From NCBI RefSeq assembly GCF_019654975.1, contig NZ_BPEW01000008.1:91434-155433 (forward strand): 64,000 bases of DNA, read 5' to 3'. The translations under genes and the position numbers were made by a program. Position 1 is the first letter of the stretch. Every line of letters begins with the position of its first letter. This document shows positions 1 through 7,462 of the stretch, one piece after another. Below the pieces are notes generated by a model. The model did no database searches, was not told the origin of the DNA, and was given only the letters and a program-made list of their open reading frames with translations. This DNA is from Shewanella sp. c952 (GTDB lineage Bacteria; Pseudomonadota; Gammaproteobacteria; Enterobacterales; Shewanellaceae).

Positions 1-243
1 AGATTGCGCCAAGAGGTTCCCATCGAAGAAAAAGTCATCGCGGCATTGAATCGTTGTCCACATCTAACATGGCAGAGTGTAAATCTTGCCTTTTCTAATG
101 ATATGCAGGTACTCAATGTATCAATGCTTGGGAAATCAGCGAGTGGTGAAACATTGTTGAGAAACATTAAGACTATTGATTTTAGCTTGAGCCCAGAGTT
201 CATTTCAGAAAGCTGGCTAGAAGAGGTATCTCTCTGTGATTAA
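1..243 (+). CDS. C-terminal end of an unidentified protein (truncated by window start)
   Basis: The reading frame is open from the first base and ends with TAA at 241-243, so about 80 C-terminal residues are visible and the real start lies upstream of the window. A TTG at position 4 could in principle be a start but has no visible ribosome binding site. The visible part has no motif I recognise. Its last 8 bases overlap the next gene, which starts with GTG at 236, so the two are probably co-transcribed and translationally coupled. The arrangement of a gene followed by a small one-helix membrane protein recalls CadC/MarT-type regulators followed by FidL-like proteins, but this is only a guess from layout. 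Confidence 0.55.
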   Translation, partial: RLRQEVPIEEKVIAALNRCPHLTWQSVNLAFSNDMQVLNVSMLGKSASGETLLRNIKTIDFSLSPEFISESWLEEVSLCD

Positions 244-760
244 GTATTTGAAAGTTGCGCTTAGCGGCGCGCTGCTAGCACTTGTGATAGGTATCATCGT
301 GCTGCAGCACATAAAGGCCACAGAAGTTGATATTGTGCTTTCTTGCCGTAATGAGTTGGTGGCAACGAATCCACAAACCCATGAAATTGAACATCACTCA
401 CTGATTGCTGATTTCGCATTGCAAAAGCGCTCGGCCAGTATCAGTTATCGTTACTTCACCACAGACGGTATTCCTATTGCTACTCTGCAGTTAAAAGGCG
501 ACATATTGAGTGCGAATAAAGATAAAGATACCTATATTCTTAACCTGGTGAGTAGTGAGTTGATCCGCCATAACAGTGAACTATCATTGCCGCTGCATGG
601 GACTCATTTAGAGGCTTTTGCCAGTCGTAACATCACCAAGCAAGGGGTGCATAATCTAACAATACAGATTGTTAGTCGTGACGAAGCGGAAAATACGGCG
701 CTGTTGTACTTTTTACCCAGCACTAATATCTGCGCCTGTAGTTTAGTGACTATGGGGTAA
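236..760 (+). CDS. Small membrane-anchored protein of unknown function (possibly FidL-like)
   Basis: This 174-residue protein has one N-terminal hydrophobic segment (about residues 8-24, ALSGALLALVIGIIVLQHI) and a polar remainder, so it is probably anchored in the inner membrane with the soluble part in the periplasm. There are three cysteines: one near residue 37, and a CAC pair near the C-terminus. It starts with GTG and overlaps the preceding gene by 8 bases; an AGAGG just upstream is a reasonable ribosome binding site. FidL-like proteins are similar in size and topology and follow winged-helix membrane regulators, but the regulator lies outside the window, so the assignment is open. Confidence 0.5.
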   Translation: MIKYLKVALSGALLALVIGIIVLQHIKATEVDIVLSCRNELVATNPQTHEIEHHSLIADFALQKRSASISYRYFTTDGIPIATLQLKGDILSANKDKDTYILNLVSSELIRHNSELSLPLHGTHLEAFASRNITKQGVHNLTIQIVSRDEAENTALLYFLPSTNICACSLVTMG

Positions 761-900
761 TAAGCTGCGGTTAAGCTTATGGCTTGCTGCATCTTTTTAG
801 TTTTCTTTACACTCCTTTGCTTTTCTTCGACTTTTTTTCTACTTCTCTATTTATATAGTCACTTTTTGAGTGTTTCGGATAACAGAAGAGAAATTTTATT

Positions 901-1413
901 ATGATAATCAAACGTCAAAGGATCATCCTAACCGGTGCCTTTACTCTATTATTGGCCAGTGCGACAGTAAGTGCTATCGCGGCAGAAACACCGTCTGTGG
1001 AAACAAAGCACTGGATAACTCAAGCACCTAGTCAGATTGTAAAAGATAAAAGGATCGAGCAGTATCTGCGCGGCTTCGATCAACCTATGTGGGAAGTTGG
1101 GGAACGCTATCAGCACTTAGAGCAAGCCATAATCGATAGCAACTTCGAGCTTGCGTCATATCATTGGAATAAGATAAAAACTACGATTGAGAATGGTCTT
1201 ATGAAACGTCCAGCGAGAAGGCAAAATGCTGAGGCTATACTGCTTAATCATACTTGGGGTGAGGTGAGTAAAGCTTTTGCTAGCAAAGATATATCGCGGG
1301 CAAAGCTAGCTGTGGTTAAGGCCAAGGCGGCATGTATGGCATGCCACGCCGCGGAAAATGTAGCATTTATTAATAACCAACCACTTTTCACCCAAAACAG
1401 TGATAACGGCTAA
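901..1413 (+). CDS. Secreted monohaem c-type cytochrome (cytochrome c'-like)
   Basis: This 170-residue protein starts with a Sec signal peptide (basic MIIKRQR, hydrophobic stretch to about residue 23, then AIAA before ETPS). A single haem-c attachment motif, CMACH, lies near the C-terminus (about residues 147-151). The body looks mostly helical, and a single CxxCH at the end of a helical protein is the layout of cytochrome c', although this protein is longer than the usual 130 or so residues. It would be exported to the periplasm and carry one haem. Function is not predictable; small electron carriers and NO- or stress-related binding are both known in this fold. It has its own upstream region and no obvious partner. 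Confidence 0.7.
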   Translation: MIIKRQRIILTGAFTLLLASATVSAIAAETPSVETKHWITQAPSQIVKDKRIEQYLRGFDQPMWEVGERYQHLEQAIIDSNFELASYHWNKIKTTIENGLMKRPARRQNAEAILLNHTWGEVSKAFASKDISRAKLAVVKAKAACMACHAAENVAFINNQPLFTQNSDNG

Positions 1414-1510
1414 ACGAGCCAAGCTCTACTATAATCTTACTCATTGATTTACTTAAATCTGGTTCGCTGTACTGTGAGCCAGATTTAACGTTTAGATAGT
1501 GGTGGCAAAT

Positions 1511-1717
1511 ATGACTGAACTTAAAGTGACCCGTGTCGGTAAAGGACTTGGGTTAGAACTCCCGCAAGAGATTGTTGAACAGTTACACCTTGGTGCAGGC
1601 GATAATATTTGTTTAGAAAATATAGGCCATGGCTGTTTTCGACTTCGCAGTCAAACAGATATGCAGGCTGAGCAGATAGCGTTAATAGAGGGCTATATGC
1701 ACGAAGAGGATGCTTAA
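1511..1717 (+). CDS. Lone AbrB/MazE-like (SpoVT-AbrB) DNA-binding protein
   Basis: The roughly 68-residue protein reads as a swapped-hairpin AbrB domain: LKVTRVGKGLGLELPQEIV matches the MazE/AbrB pattern of a strand, G-x-G or G-x-S turn, and 'LP' before a helix. I place the start at the ATG at 1511, which has GGTGG a few bases upstream; an in-frame GTG at 1499 is possible. Such proteins usually act as antitoxins with a PemK/MazF or VapC toxin immediately downstream. Here the downstream gene is on the opposite strand and overlaps the stop by 4 bases, and no toxin is visible on either side, so it is either an orphan antitoxin or a stand-alone regulator. Confidence 0.65.
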   Translation: MTELKVTRVGKGLGLELPQEIVEQLHLGAGDNICLENIGHGCFRLRSQTDMQAEQIALIEGYMHEEDA

Positions 1718-3093
1718 CTAATGTTGCTTAGATCGCAGCTAAAGCAAGCGCCGCCTAACTTACTTTTACTCACTTTGAGGTTGCAACGCATGCGAGCGGC
1801 CGCAGCTTTAGCTATCGCGAGCCCTAAACCTAAGCCACCAGTTTCTAAATTCCGACTCTTATCTATTCGATAGAAAGGCAAAAAGACGGAAGTAAAGTTT
1901 TGCTCTTCTATTCCTATTCCATCATCTTCGATAGTTATATTTATCAAGCTGGGCAAGGCTTGGTTTACCTTCACCGTTACTTTTACTTGGCTAAAGGCGT
2001 ATCGAAGTGCATTAGAAAAGATGTTGTCGAACATTAAGCGAAGGTAAGCTGAATCGCAGTTGAGCTGAATATTGGGGAGTGTAGCAACTATGTCGATATC
2101 ATTATTAACACGGAGATGCTGGATTCTACTTTGTATATACTCATCAAGTTGAATGGGCGAGCATTTTTTTGGTTCTTGAGCGGTCTGCTCTGCATTGAGT
2201 TTTGAAAAGGTCATGACTTGACTAGTCAGTTTATCAATGTCATCGATATAATTATCTATGTTATCGAGTAGGGCTAACTCTTCAGCTTGCTGTTTGCGTT
2301 GACGCAGAAGGCCTGTTGCTAGTTGAATACGGCTCAGCGGTGTTCGCATCTCATGGGGTACCGCTTGGGCAAAAATTTGGTTCTCGTTTACGGTTTCAGT
2401 AATTGAATCAGCCATTTTATTAAAACTACGCGCTAGTTCATTGACTGGTTCTGTATAATCCTGCTTGGCTCTAATATTTAGCTCACCTTTGCCAAATCTT
2501 TGATTTATTTGTACTAGCTGATTTATTTGAGCCTGTAGTTTTCTAACTGAAAAGTAGAGCGTTGTACCTATTACCACAACCACTACCAGTAATAGTAAGT
2601 AAGGAACGACTTCAGCCGGGTCATTGCGAATCAATACAAAAAGACTGTCATCATGCTGCCTGCTAGCTCGGGGAGAAAGCACGCTATTGGCTTGTTTGTC
2701 AGAGATTAAAATAGCCCCTTTTCCTTGAGAAAGTGGATACACTGCAAGCAGTTGGTCATCGGTCAATTTGTAAATCGATGTACCTGCAATCTTGCTCAAA
2801 AAATCACACGTTGAGCAATGTTGCTTTATGTTCCAGTTTTCTTGCCAGCGAACATCAAAGCTAGCGTCATACTCAATTGGCGTTAAGAGTAGCTGTTGCG
2901 CTGATAGACCACTGCGGTGCATATCAGCACTAATTTCTGCAAAAGTTTGAAAGCTATCATCATAAAAATCGATAACATCACTCCGCTCTAGGAACTGCTC
3001 ACTCAGGTAGAAAGTGAGTAACACGCTGGCAAATAATGCAGCAAGTAAACTGATATAAAGCCGCGTAAATAGTGGGGGAAATATATTAGTCAT
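1714..3093 (-). CDS. Sensor histidine kinase, RstB-like
   Basis: This is a 459-residue inner-membrane sensor kinase. A first transmembrane helix (about residues 11-30), a periplasmic domain of roughly 125 residues and a second helix (about 161-184) are followed by a HAMP linker. The phospho-acceptor H-box is PHEMRTPLSRIQ with His near 247, and an N-box (NIFSNALRYAF), G1 (EDDGIGIEE) and G2 (GGLGLGLAIAK) form the ATPase domain. The periplasmic domain holds a CSTC pair near residue 93, which could be redox- or metal-sensitive. It overlaps the response-regulator gene by 8 bases. The RstB assignment rests mainly on its partner's RstA-like C-terminus; the stimulus is unknown. Confidence 0.8.
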   Translation of the reverse strand: MTNIFPPLFTRLYISLLAALFASVLLTFYLSEQFLERSDVIDFYDDSFQTFAEISADMHRSGLSAQQLLLTPIEYDASFDVRWQENWNIKQHCSTCDFLSKIAGTSIYKLTDDQLLAVYPLSQGKGAILISDKQANSVLSPRASRQHDDSLFVLIRNDPAEVVPYLLLLVVVVVIGTTLYFSVRKLQAQINQLVQINQRFGKGELNIRAKQDYTEPVNELARSFNKMADSITETVNENQIFAQAVPHEMRTPLSRIQLATGLLRQRKQQAEELALLDNIDNYIDDIDKLTSQVMTFSKLNAEQTAQEPKKCSPIQLDEYIQSRIQHLRVNNDIDIVATLPNIQLNCDSAYLRLMFDNIFSNALRYAFSQVKVTVKVNQALPSLINITIEDDGIGIEEQNFTSVFLPFYRIDKSRNLETGGLGLGLAIAKAAAARMRCNLKVSKSKLGGACFSCDLSNIS

Positions 3094-3772
3094 TGATTAA
3101 CATATAGCCTTTGTTGCGCACGGTGAGAATGGTTTGATAGGGTAGAGCATCATCATTGAGTTTTTTTCGTAGACCTGAGATCCGCATATCGACGGAGCGA
3201 TCGTTGAAGTCGTAGGTAATTCCCCTTAGCGTTCGGCAACAATCCTCTCGAGAAACAATGTTCCCAGCGTTGTTAGCGAGTAATAGCAGCATTTCATATT
3301 CAGCCGTTGTCAGCGGTAGAATTTGTCCATTGAAGCTGACTTGTTGCTTATTCGTAGAAATTGTTATTTTCCCAACCTGTATCAATTCGACGTGTTGAAC
3401 TATTTTTTGATAGCGACGCAAAAGATTCTCAATTCGTGCCAGCATGACATGGGGTCGCACAGGCTTGGTCAAGTAATCATCGGCTCCAAGTTTTAGTAAG
3501 CTTACTTCGCTAATATCATCGCAACAAGCAGTCAGAACCAATATGGGGTGCAGATAGAATTGTCGCAATTGTTTGCATACAGATACTCCATCAAGACCTG
3601 GTAGCATTAGGTCTAGAATGACTAAATCAGGTTGTGTTGCTAATACAGAGTGTTTTGCTTTCGAACCATCAGCGATGATATGAGTGCAGTAACCTTCTGC
3701 TTCTAGGTACATAGCAGTTAGGCGAGAGATCTCTTTATCATCTTCAATGATGAGTATTTTAGCTTTACTCAA
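3086..3772 (-). CDS. OmpR-family response regulator, RstA-like
   Basis: This 228-residue regulator has an N-terminal receiver (acidic pair EDD near 10-12, phospho-acceptor Asp near 54 in VILDLMLPG, Lys near 103 in LTKPVRP) and a C-terminal winged-helix DNA-binding domain. The segment LRGITYDFNDRSVDMRISGL and the ending TVRNKGYML resemble E. coli RstA closely. It is the promoter-proximal gene of a two-gene operon with the kinase. Upstream, divergent to the lipoprotein gene at 3970, lies an array of GCTTAC direct repeats that includes a match to the RstA box, which suggests that this regulator controls the lipoprotein and perhaps its own operon. Confidence 0.82.
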   Translation of the reverse strand: MSKAKILIIEDDKEISRLTAMYLEAEGYCTHIIADGSKAKHSVLATQPDLVILDLMLPGLDGVSVCKQLRQFYLHPILVLTACCDDISEVSLLKLGADDYLTKPVRPHVMLARIENLLRRYQKIVQHVELIQVGKITISTNKQQVSFNGQILPLTTAEYEMLLLLANNAGNIVSREDCCRTLRGITYDFNDRSVDMRISGLRKKLNDDALPYQTILTVRNKGYMLIND

Positions 3773-3863
3773 AAATATACCTCAGTATTACGTTCAAGAT
3801 GCGGGGATAAAGGCCAGAGTAGATAGTGCTAATTCTACAGAGCTTTATTGGAATTAGTAGTCC

Positions 3864-3909
3864 GCTTACATTCGCTTACATAACCTCTGCACTGCTTACT
3901 TAAGCTTAC
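3864..3909. promoter_or_regulatory. Four GCTTAC direct repeats, probable operator for the RstA-like regulator
   Basis: GCTTAC occurs in the same orientation at 3864, 3874, 3894 and 3904, that is two pairs with 10-bp internal spacing and 20 bp between the second and third copies. Ten-base direct repeats on one DNA face are the normal binding pattern of OmpR-family dimers. The stretch TACATTCGCTTACA inside the first pair matches the RstA-box pattern TACATNTNGTTACA except at two fixed positions. It lies in the intergenic region between the regulator (start 3772) and the divergent lipoprotein (start 3970). Confidence 0.65.
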
Positions 3910-3969
3910 CCAGAGCGCCAAACTAATGTGCTAATTTCATTCCTCAATATTAGATGTAAGGGGAACGAC

Positions 3970-5190
3970 ATGGTAACAAAGGCAGTTGTAGCGGGACTAG
4001 TCAGTGCAGGATTTTTAGCTTTAGTCGCTTGCAATTCGGAATCATCTAAGACTTCAACAGACAACAATAACAATACAGAAGGGTTGTCAGCGGAAACCAA
4101 AGCGCTTGGAATCGAGGCCGTACCTGCATCGCTATCATCAACCTATAGCACTGCGCTTCAATTTAACCGTTATACCAAGGTTGTAGCGCCAAATAATAAA
4201 CCGATTCATATCATCGCTCAGGACAAGCTAGCTGATAACCAAATAGTGCGTGCTAGAGCCATTTTAAATCATTATTTGACGGATTTACCAGGCTCTACAT
4301 TTGGTAGTGATAAATCATCAGTGGCCAATAAAATGGCGATAAACGGCGCAGTGCTATTACTACTCAATGGCAGTGACGATGGTAGTAATGCTGCCACTAA
4401 TCTCGGTGGTCAGCCACTTTACCAAAATGAAATACAAGTAGAGGGAGGCACTTGGTATATCAGTCAGGATTATGAACAACATCGGGATGCCAGTTTTGAA
4501 GAAATATTGCATATGGTGCATGATTATGGCATTGGAGTTGATCAAAATAGTGAATTTGTTGGTGCAGTACCGGGATTCCAAGCTGAGATCCGCTCAGCTC
4601 AAATTACAGCACTTAATGACAAGTTATGGGGCGGAGACGCGAATTGGATTACCGAGCTGACTGCAGAGAACAGTTTAAGCCAAGAGTATTTAGCCTCAGT
4701 TGTTGATGCCTATTATGGCCTTTGGGGGGCATGGACCGGTAGTGAAACTCACAGCATGTGGGGTGGATATATTGCTAAAACACGGGCTGAAATGAAGGGG
4801 GAGGATCCATTAGGCGCGGCACTGATGGACAATCAGTTTTTTCATTCTTACCTAACGTACAATGCGCGTATTGACGCCAGTTTTAGTGGTGACTTTAGCC
4901 TGAAGTTTAATCCTGAATTAGGCTACACACATCATTCTCAATACTTAAAAGATATCACTTTAACCGGAAATCAAGCCAGTAATGTAATAGTGAATCATTT
5001 CGATAATAACATCACAGGCAATAGCGCCAACAATCAGGTCAAATTCAGTGGTAACTCTTCACAGTACAGCATTGATAAAAAAGATGATGGTACAACAACA
5101 ATTACAGACATGGTGCGTGATAGAGACGGCTACAACACGCTAAACGGTATTGAGCAGGCTGTATTTATCGATAGCAGCATTTCTTTGTAA
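3970..5190 (+). CDS. Lipoprotein of unknown function, divergent from RstAB-like genes
   Basis: I start this 406-residue protein at the ATG at 3970, preceded by AAGGGGAA; an upstream in-frame ATG at 3928 would spoil the signal peptide. MVTKAVVAGLVSAGFLALVAC gives a typical lipoprotein signal with Cys near residue 21, followed by a Ser/Asn/Thr-rich linker. The middle part contains EEILHMVHDYGIG (two His in an HxxH arrangement) and several Trp-rich stretches (LWGAWTGSETHSMWGG), which might suggest a metal site but match no family I can name. The C-terminal 70 residues are Asn/Gly-rich and repeat-like (NQASN, NITGNSANNQ). The GCTTAC repeats upstream suggest control by the neighbouring two-component system. 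Confidence 0.7.
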   Translation: MVTKAVVAGLVSAGFLALVACNSESSKTSTDNNNNTEGLSAETKALGIEAVPASLSSTYSTALQFNRYTKVVAPNNKPIHIIAQDKLADNQIVRARAILNHYLTDLPGSTFGSDKSSVANKMAINGAVLLLLNGSDDGSNAATNLGGQPLYQNEIQVEGGTWYISQDYEQHRDASFEEILHMVHDYGIGVDQNSEFVGAVPGFQAEIRSAQITALNDKLWGGDANWITELTAENSLSQEYLASVVDAYYGLWGAWTGSETHSMWGGYIAKTRAEMKGEDPLGAALMDNQFFHSYLTYNARIDASFSGDFSLKFNPELGYTHHSQYLKDITLTGNQASNVIVNHFDNNITGNSANNQVKFSGNSSQYSIDKKDDGTTTITDMVRDRDGYNTLNGIEQAVFIDSSISL

Positions 5191-5201
5191 CTTGGCTTAC
5201 C

Positions 5202-5227
5202 AAAGCCGCTGCATTAGCGGCTTTATA
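5202..5227. terminator. Bidirectional hairpin terminator
   Basis: AAAGCCGCT (5202-5210) and AGCGGCTTT (5216-5224) form a 9-bp stem with a 5-base loop just after the lipoprotein stop and before the 3' end of the convergent TM2 gene. A-rich and T-rich ends allow it to serve both strands. Confidence 0.75.
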
Positions 5228-5236
5228 TCAATGTTG

Positions 5237-5569
5237 TTAACTCACTCTGCGCGAGTAACGCTGCTCAAAGCTAAATGCACTCATTTTAAAGGTGCGGACG
5301 GCATCAACCCAACCCACTATAAAAGGCACAAGTGTCCAACTAAACACTAGGTATAGGCTGCCTTTTAGATGCTGTCCTAAGTAGAACTTATGTATCCCTA
5401 AGCCGCCAAACAGAATGCTAAACCATACCGTGAGACGTTGGTTTTTGATGCGAATATCGGGATCAACACCACAGAGAGATTCCAGCCCTTGTGCAGCCTT
5501 GCAGTGTGGGCAAGCTGTTAGGTTTATCTCAATCTCTTGGTGGCACTGAGGGCAATTGATATTCTGCAT
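5237..5569 (-). CDS. TM2-domain membrane protein with N-terminal zinc ribbon
   Basis: The protein (about 110 residues from the Met at 5569) begins with a zinc-ribbon-like CPQCHQEIEINLTACPHC, giving two CxxC pairs. It is followed by a TM2 domain: WFSILFGGLGIHKFYLGQ is the hallmark helix and loop of the family, and a second hydrophobic segment (YLVFSWTLVPFIVGWVDAV) completes the pair of helices. It probably sits in the inner membrane with the zinc ribbon in the cytoplasm. TM2 proteins have no settled bacterial function. It appears to be a single gene, sharing a terminator with the convergent lipoprotein gene. Confidence 0.8.
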   Translation of the reverse strand: MQNINCPQCHQEIEINLTACPHCKAAQGLESLCGVDPDIRIKNQRLTVWFSILFGGLGIHKFYLGQHLKGSLYLVFSWTLVPFIVGWVDAVRTFKMSAFSFEQRYSRRVS

Positions 5570-5750
5570 CGCTATCTCCAATTATCAAAAACACATTATG
5601 AGTACAAGTGTGCGCTGAAATATAGGTGTGCAGTTCACACTATCAAAATAAAGCTCATAGGATTGATGAGTTAAAGAGAGGCTTGCTGAAATTGAACTTG
5701 GGCTATTGAAGTGTTTAGGAGGGCAATGCATATGTCCAGCGCTGTTTGCC

Positions 5751-5766
5751 TATATCAATTGATATA
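5751..5766. promoter_or_regulatory. 16-bp perfect palindrome, possible operator
   Basis: TATATCAATTGATATA reads the same on both strands and is flanked by further near-symmetry (GC on both sides). It lies about 180 bp upstream of the TM2 gene and about 90 bp beyond the 3' end of the YdcH-like gene. The symmetric core is typical of a dimeric repressor site, but no regulator is identified. Confidence 0.3.
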
Positions 5767-5858
5767 AGCAAACTTTCTACTCGTCGTCTTTTGTTTGTTA
5801 TCGATAATATTCGCTGGCTAAGGGCAATGAAATGATATCTCGATAGAGGTTAGATAGT

Positions 5859-6104
5859 TTACTGGTGATGCTCTTTTAACTTCTGAAACAACACATCTTT
5901 TAGGTTGGCGCGCTGTACTTTGAGTTGGTGCATATGCTCGTCATCAGTCGGGCTACCGTCAATTTCTAGCTGACGAATTTCGTAATCTAATAGGTGATAT
6001 TGCTTGGATTGTTCTTCAAAGGCTGGGTCTTTATGGTTCAAGTGGACAATGTCTTGTTTAAATTCTGGGAAGTCAAAAATAAGCGCGTGATTTTCATTTA
6101 GCAT
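5859..6104 (-). CDS. YdcH-like (DUF465) small coiled-coil protein
   Basis: I place the start at the ATG at 6104, which has a strong AGGAG five bases upstream; this gives an 81-residue protein. The sequence is highly charged and helical: FPEFKQDIVHLNHKDPAFEE followed by a heptad-like YEIRQLEIDGSPTDDEHMHQLKVQRANLKD. The pattern 'L...DP.F..L...Y..LD.EI..IE' is characteristic of the DUF465/YdcH family, short cytoplasmic proteins of unknown role. It appears monocistronic. Confidence 0.75.
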   Translation of the reverse strand: MLNENHALIFDFPEFKQDIVHLNHKDPAFEEQSKQYHLLDYEIRQLEIDGSPTDDEHMHQLKVQRANLKDVLFQKLKEHHQ

Positions 6105-6312
6105 AGTTACTCCTGAAATGTGAACTACAACGTTGTTACTCTCCACATTACAGCATTCTTGATTTTATCAAAGGCTAAATTTAGCGATTTTAGTGATCTT
6201 CCTAACAAAATTTATTCGCCTTGTTTAAGCCATTAAGTAAGGCCGTTATCACGCCGGCGAAAACACAATTGAATTCGCCTCATGAAGTGTATTTAGCCAT
6301 GTTATATCGTTA

Positions 6313-6593
6313 TACCAACTCCATTATGGATTTACTCAGTTCAGAGCTTTCTCAGGGCTTTCAACTCAAGGCGCGTTGGTAAAGAAATGGTTATTCCCTT
6401 TTGAGACAATGCAACGTAGCAGTGAAACTCCTGAGACGCTGACAACGTGCGGCTGATATTTAAGGCATAGGGAAATCACTTAATACAGCGCATGTGCCAT
6501 TCGATAGAGAATAACTATTAGCGACAAGCCACTGACTTGTCTACAGTGATTTAAACTTCCGCTGAATGAGCAACTCTTTAATGGAGTTGCTAT
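6313..6593. mobile_element. Candidate MITE, 281 bp, with 15-bp terminal inverted repeats
   Basis: ATACCAACTCCATTA (6313-6327) and TAATGGAGTTGCTAT (6579-6593) are inverted copies matching at 14 of 15 positions, with no coding frame between them. The right end reaches the first base of the stop codon of the LiaF-like gene, and the left end lies in the otherwise empty space before the YdcH-like gene. No transposase is present. The size and termini fit a non-autonomous miniature element. The sequence looked familiar as a dispersed Shewanella repeat, but I could not check for copies elsewhere and saw none in this window. Confidence 0.5.
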
Positions 6594-7234
6594 TAGCTAA
6601 AGGTGTCCTTTAATTGATTGGCAAAAGCGATAAACTTCTCTTTAATCGTGCGCTTTACTGAAACAGATAGACTGCCGAGAATGACTTTACCTTCGATGGT
6701 AATGATAGGTGCTTGGCGGTTCGCCATCGACGGCGCACAGTTTTCAATACTACTTACAGCGCAGTAGGTTTTACACACCACATTGACATTCTCAGGAATA
6801 AATACCGTTGCACTGCCTAAAATACAGTTAAGTTTTATGGTGATATCTTGGTGCTGAAAAATAGCATCGGTAAAGTCGAGTGTGGTTTCGCCCAGTACAT
6901 TGTTAACTTGAATTGTTCTAGGGACTGCCCATTGGCCACTGCGTTCATTGTTGCCAAGCACACAATTGATATTGAGTGTGTCATCTTGCTGCTTGCTAGT
7001 GTAATTGGGAGTGAATTGTTGATCTTTCTTACTGCTGTACTCATCGTCTGCAGAAAGCGACAAATCGGCCACTAAGTCGAGTAATTCTTGGTGAGATTCA
7101 CTGGCCATCGCATCATCGAGGCGGCGCTCAAACGCTTCTGCGGAGATGATTCCGTGACTGTAATTCACAATCAGCTTATCGATGACTTCTTCTCTAACCT
7201 TTTCAATTGGTCTATCTTCTAATGTGACAGGCAT
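6593..7234 (-). CDS. DUF1707 / LiaF-C-like cytoplasmic protein
   Basis: With the start at the ATG at 7234 (AAGGAG just upstream) the protein has about 213 residues. The N-terminal 50 residues (VREEVIDKLIVNYSHGIISAEAFERRLDDA) match the DUF1707/SHOCT-like pattern of a short amphipathic domain. The C-terminal half (NNVLGETTLDFTDAIFQHQDI...CILGSATVFIPENVNVVC...VILGSLSV) is the beta-solenoid repeat seen in the C-terminal domain of LiaF/VraT-type proteins. Unlike LiaF it has no transmembrane segment, so it should be soluble. LiaF proteins modulate envelope-stress sensor kinases; whether this one does is unknown. Its stop codon sits at the edge of the candidate MITE. Confidence 0.7.
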   Translation of the reverse strand: MPVTLEDRPIEKVREEVIDKLIVNYSHGIISAEAFERRLDDAMASESHQELLDLVADLSLSADDEYSSKKDQQFTPNYTSKQQDDTLNINCVLGNNERSGQWAVPRTIQVNNVLGETTLDFTDAIFQHQDITIKLNCILGSATVFIPENVNVVCKTYCAVSSIENCAPSMANRQAPIITIEGKVILGSLSVSVKRTIKEKFIAFANQLKDTFS

Positions 7235-7462
7235 ATGCCGCTCCTTTGGCAATTAGTCGTTATAAAGATTACTAATTAAGCATTTTGTATACCAACCTAA
7301 CAAATAGTATTTTAATCAACATGTTGCGTAAATATTATTGCTTGCCTGAATTAATATGCTGTGATTAGTTGGCTACTTAGTTAAACATAGCACTAAAAAG
7401 TGGTGTTTTTAACTGCGGCTGTTATGGATAAGCATATTGCCGAATTGGTGACGAGGTTAGCG

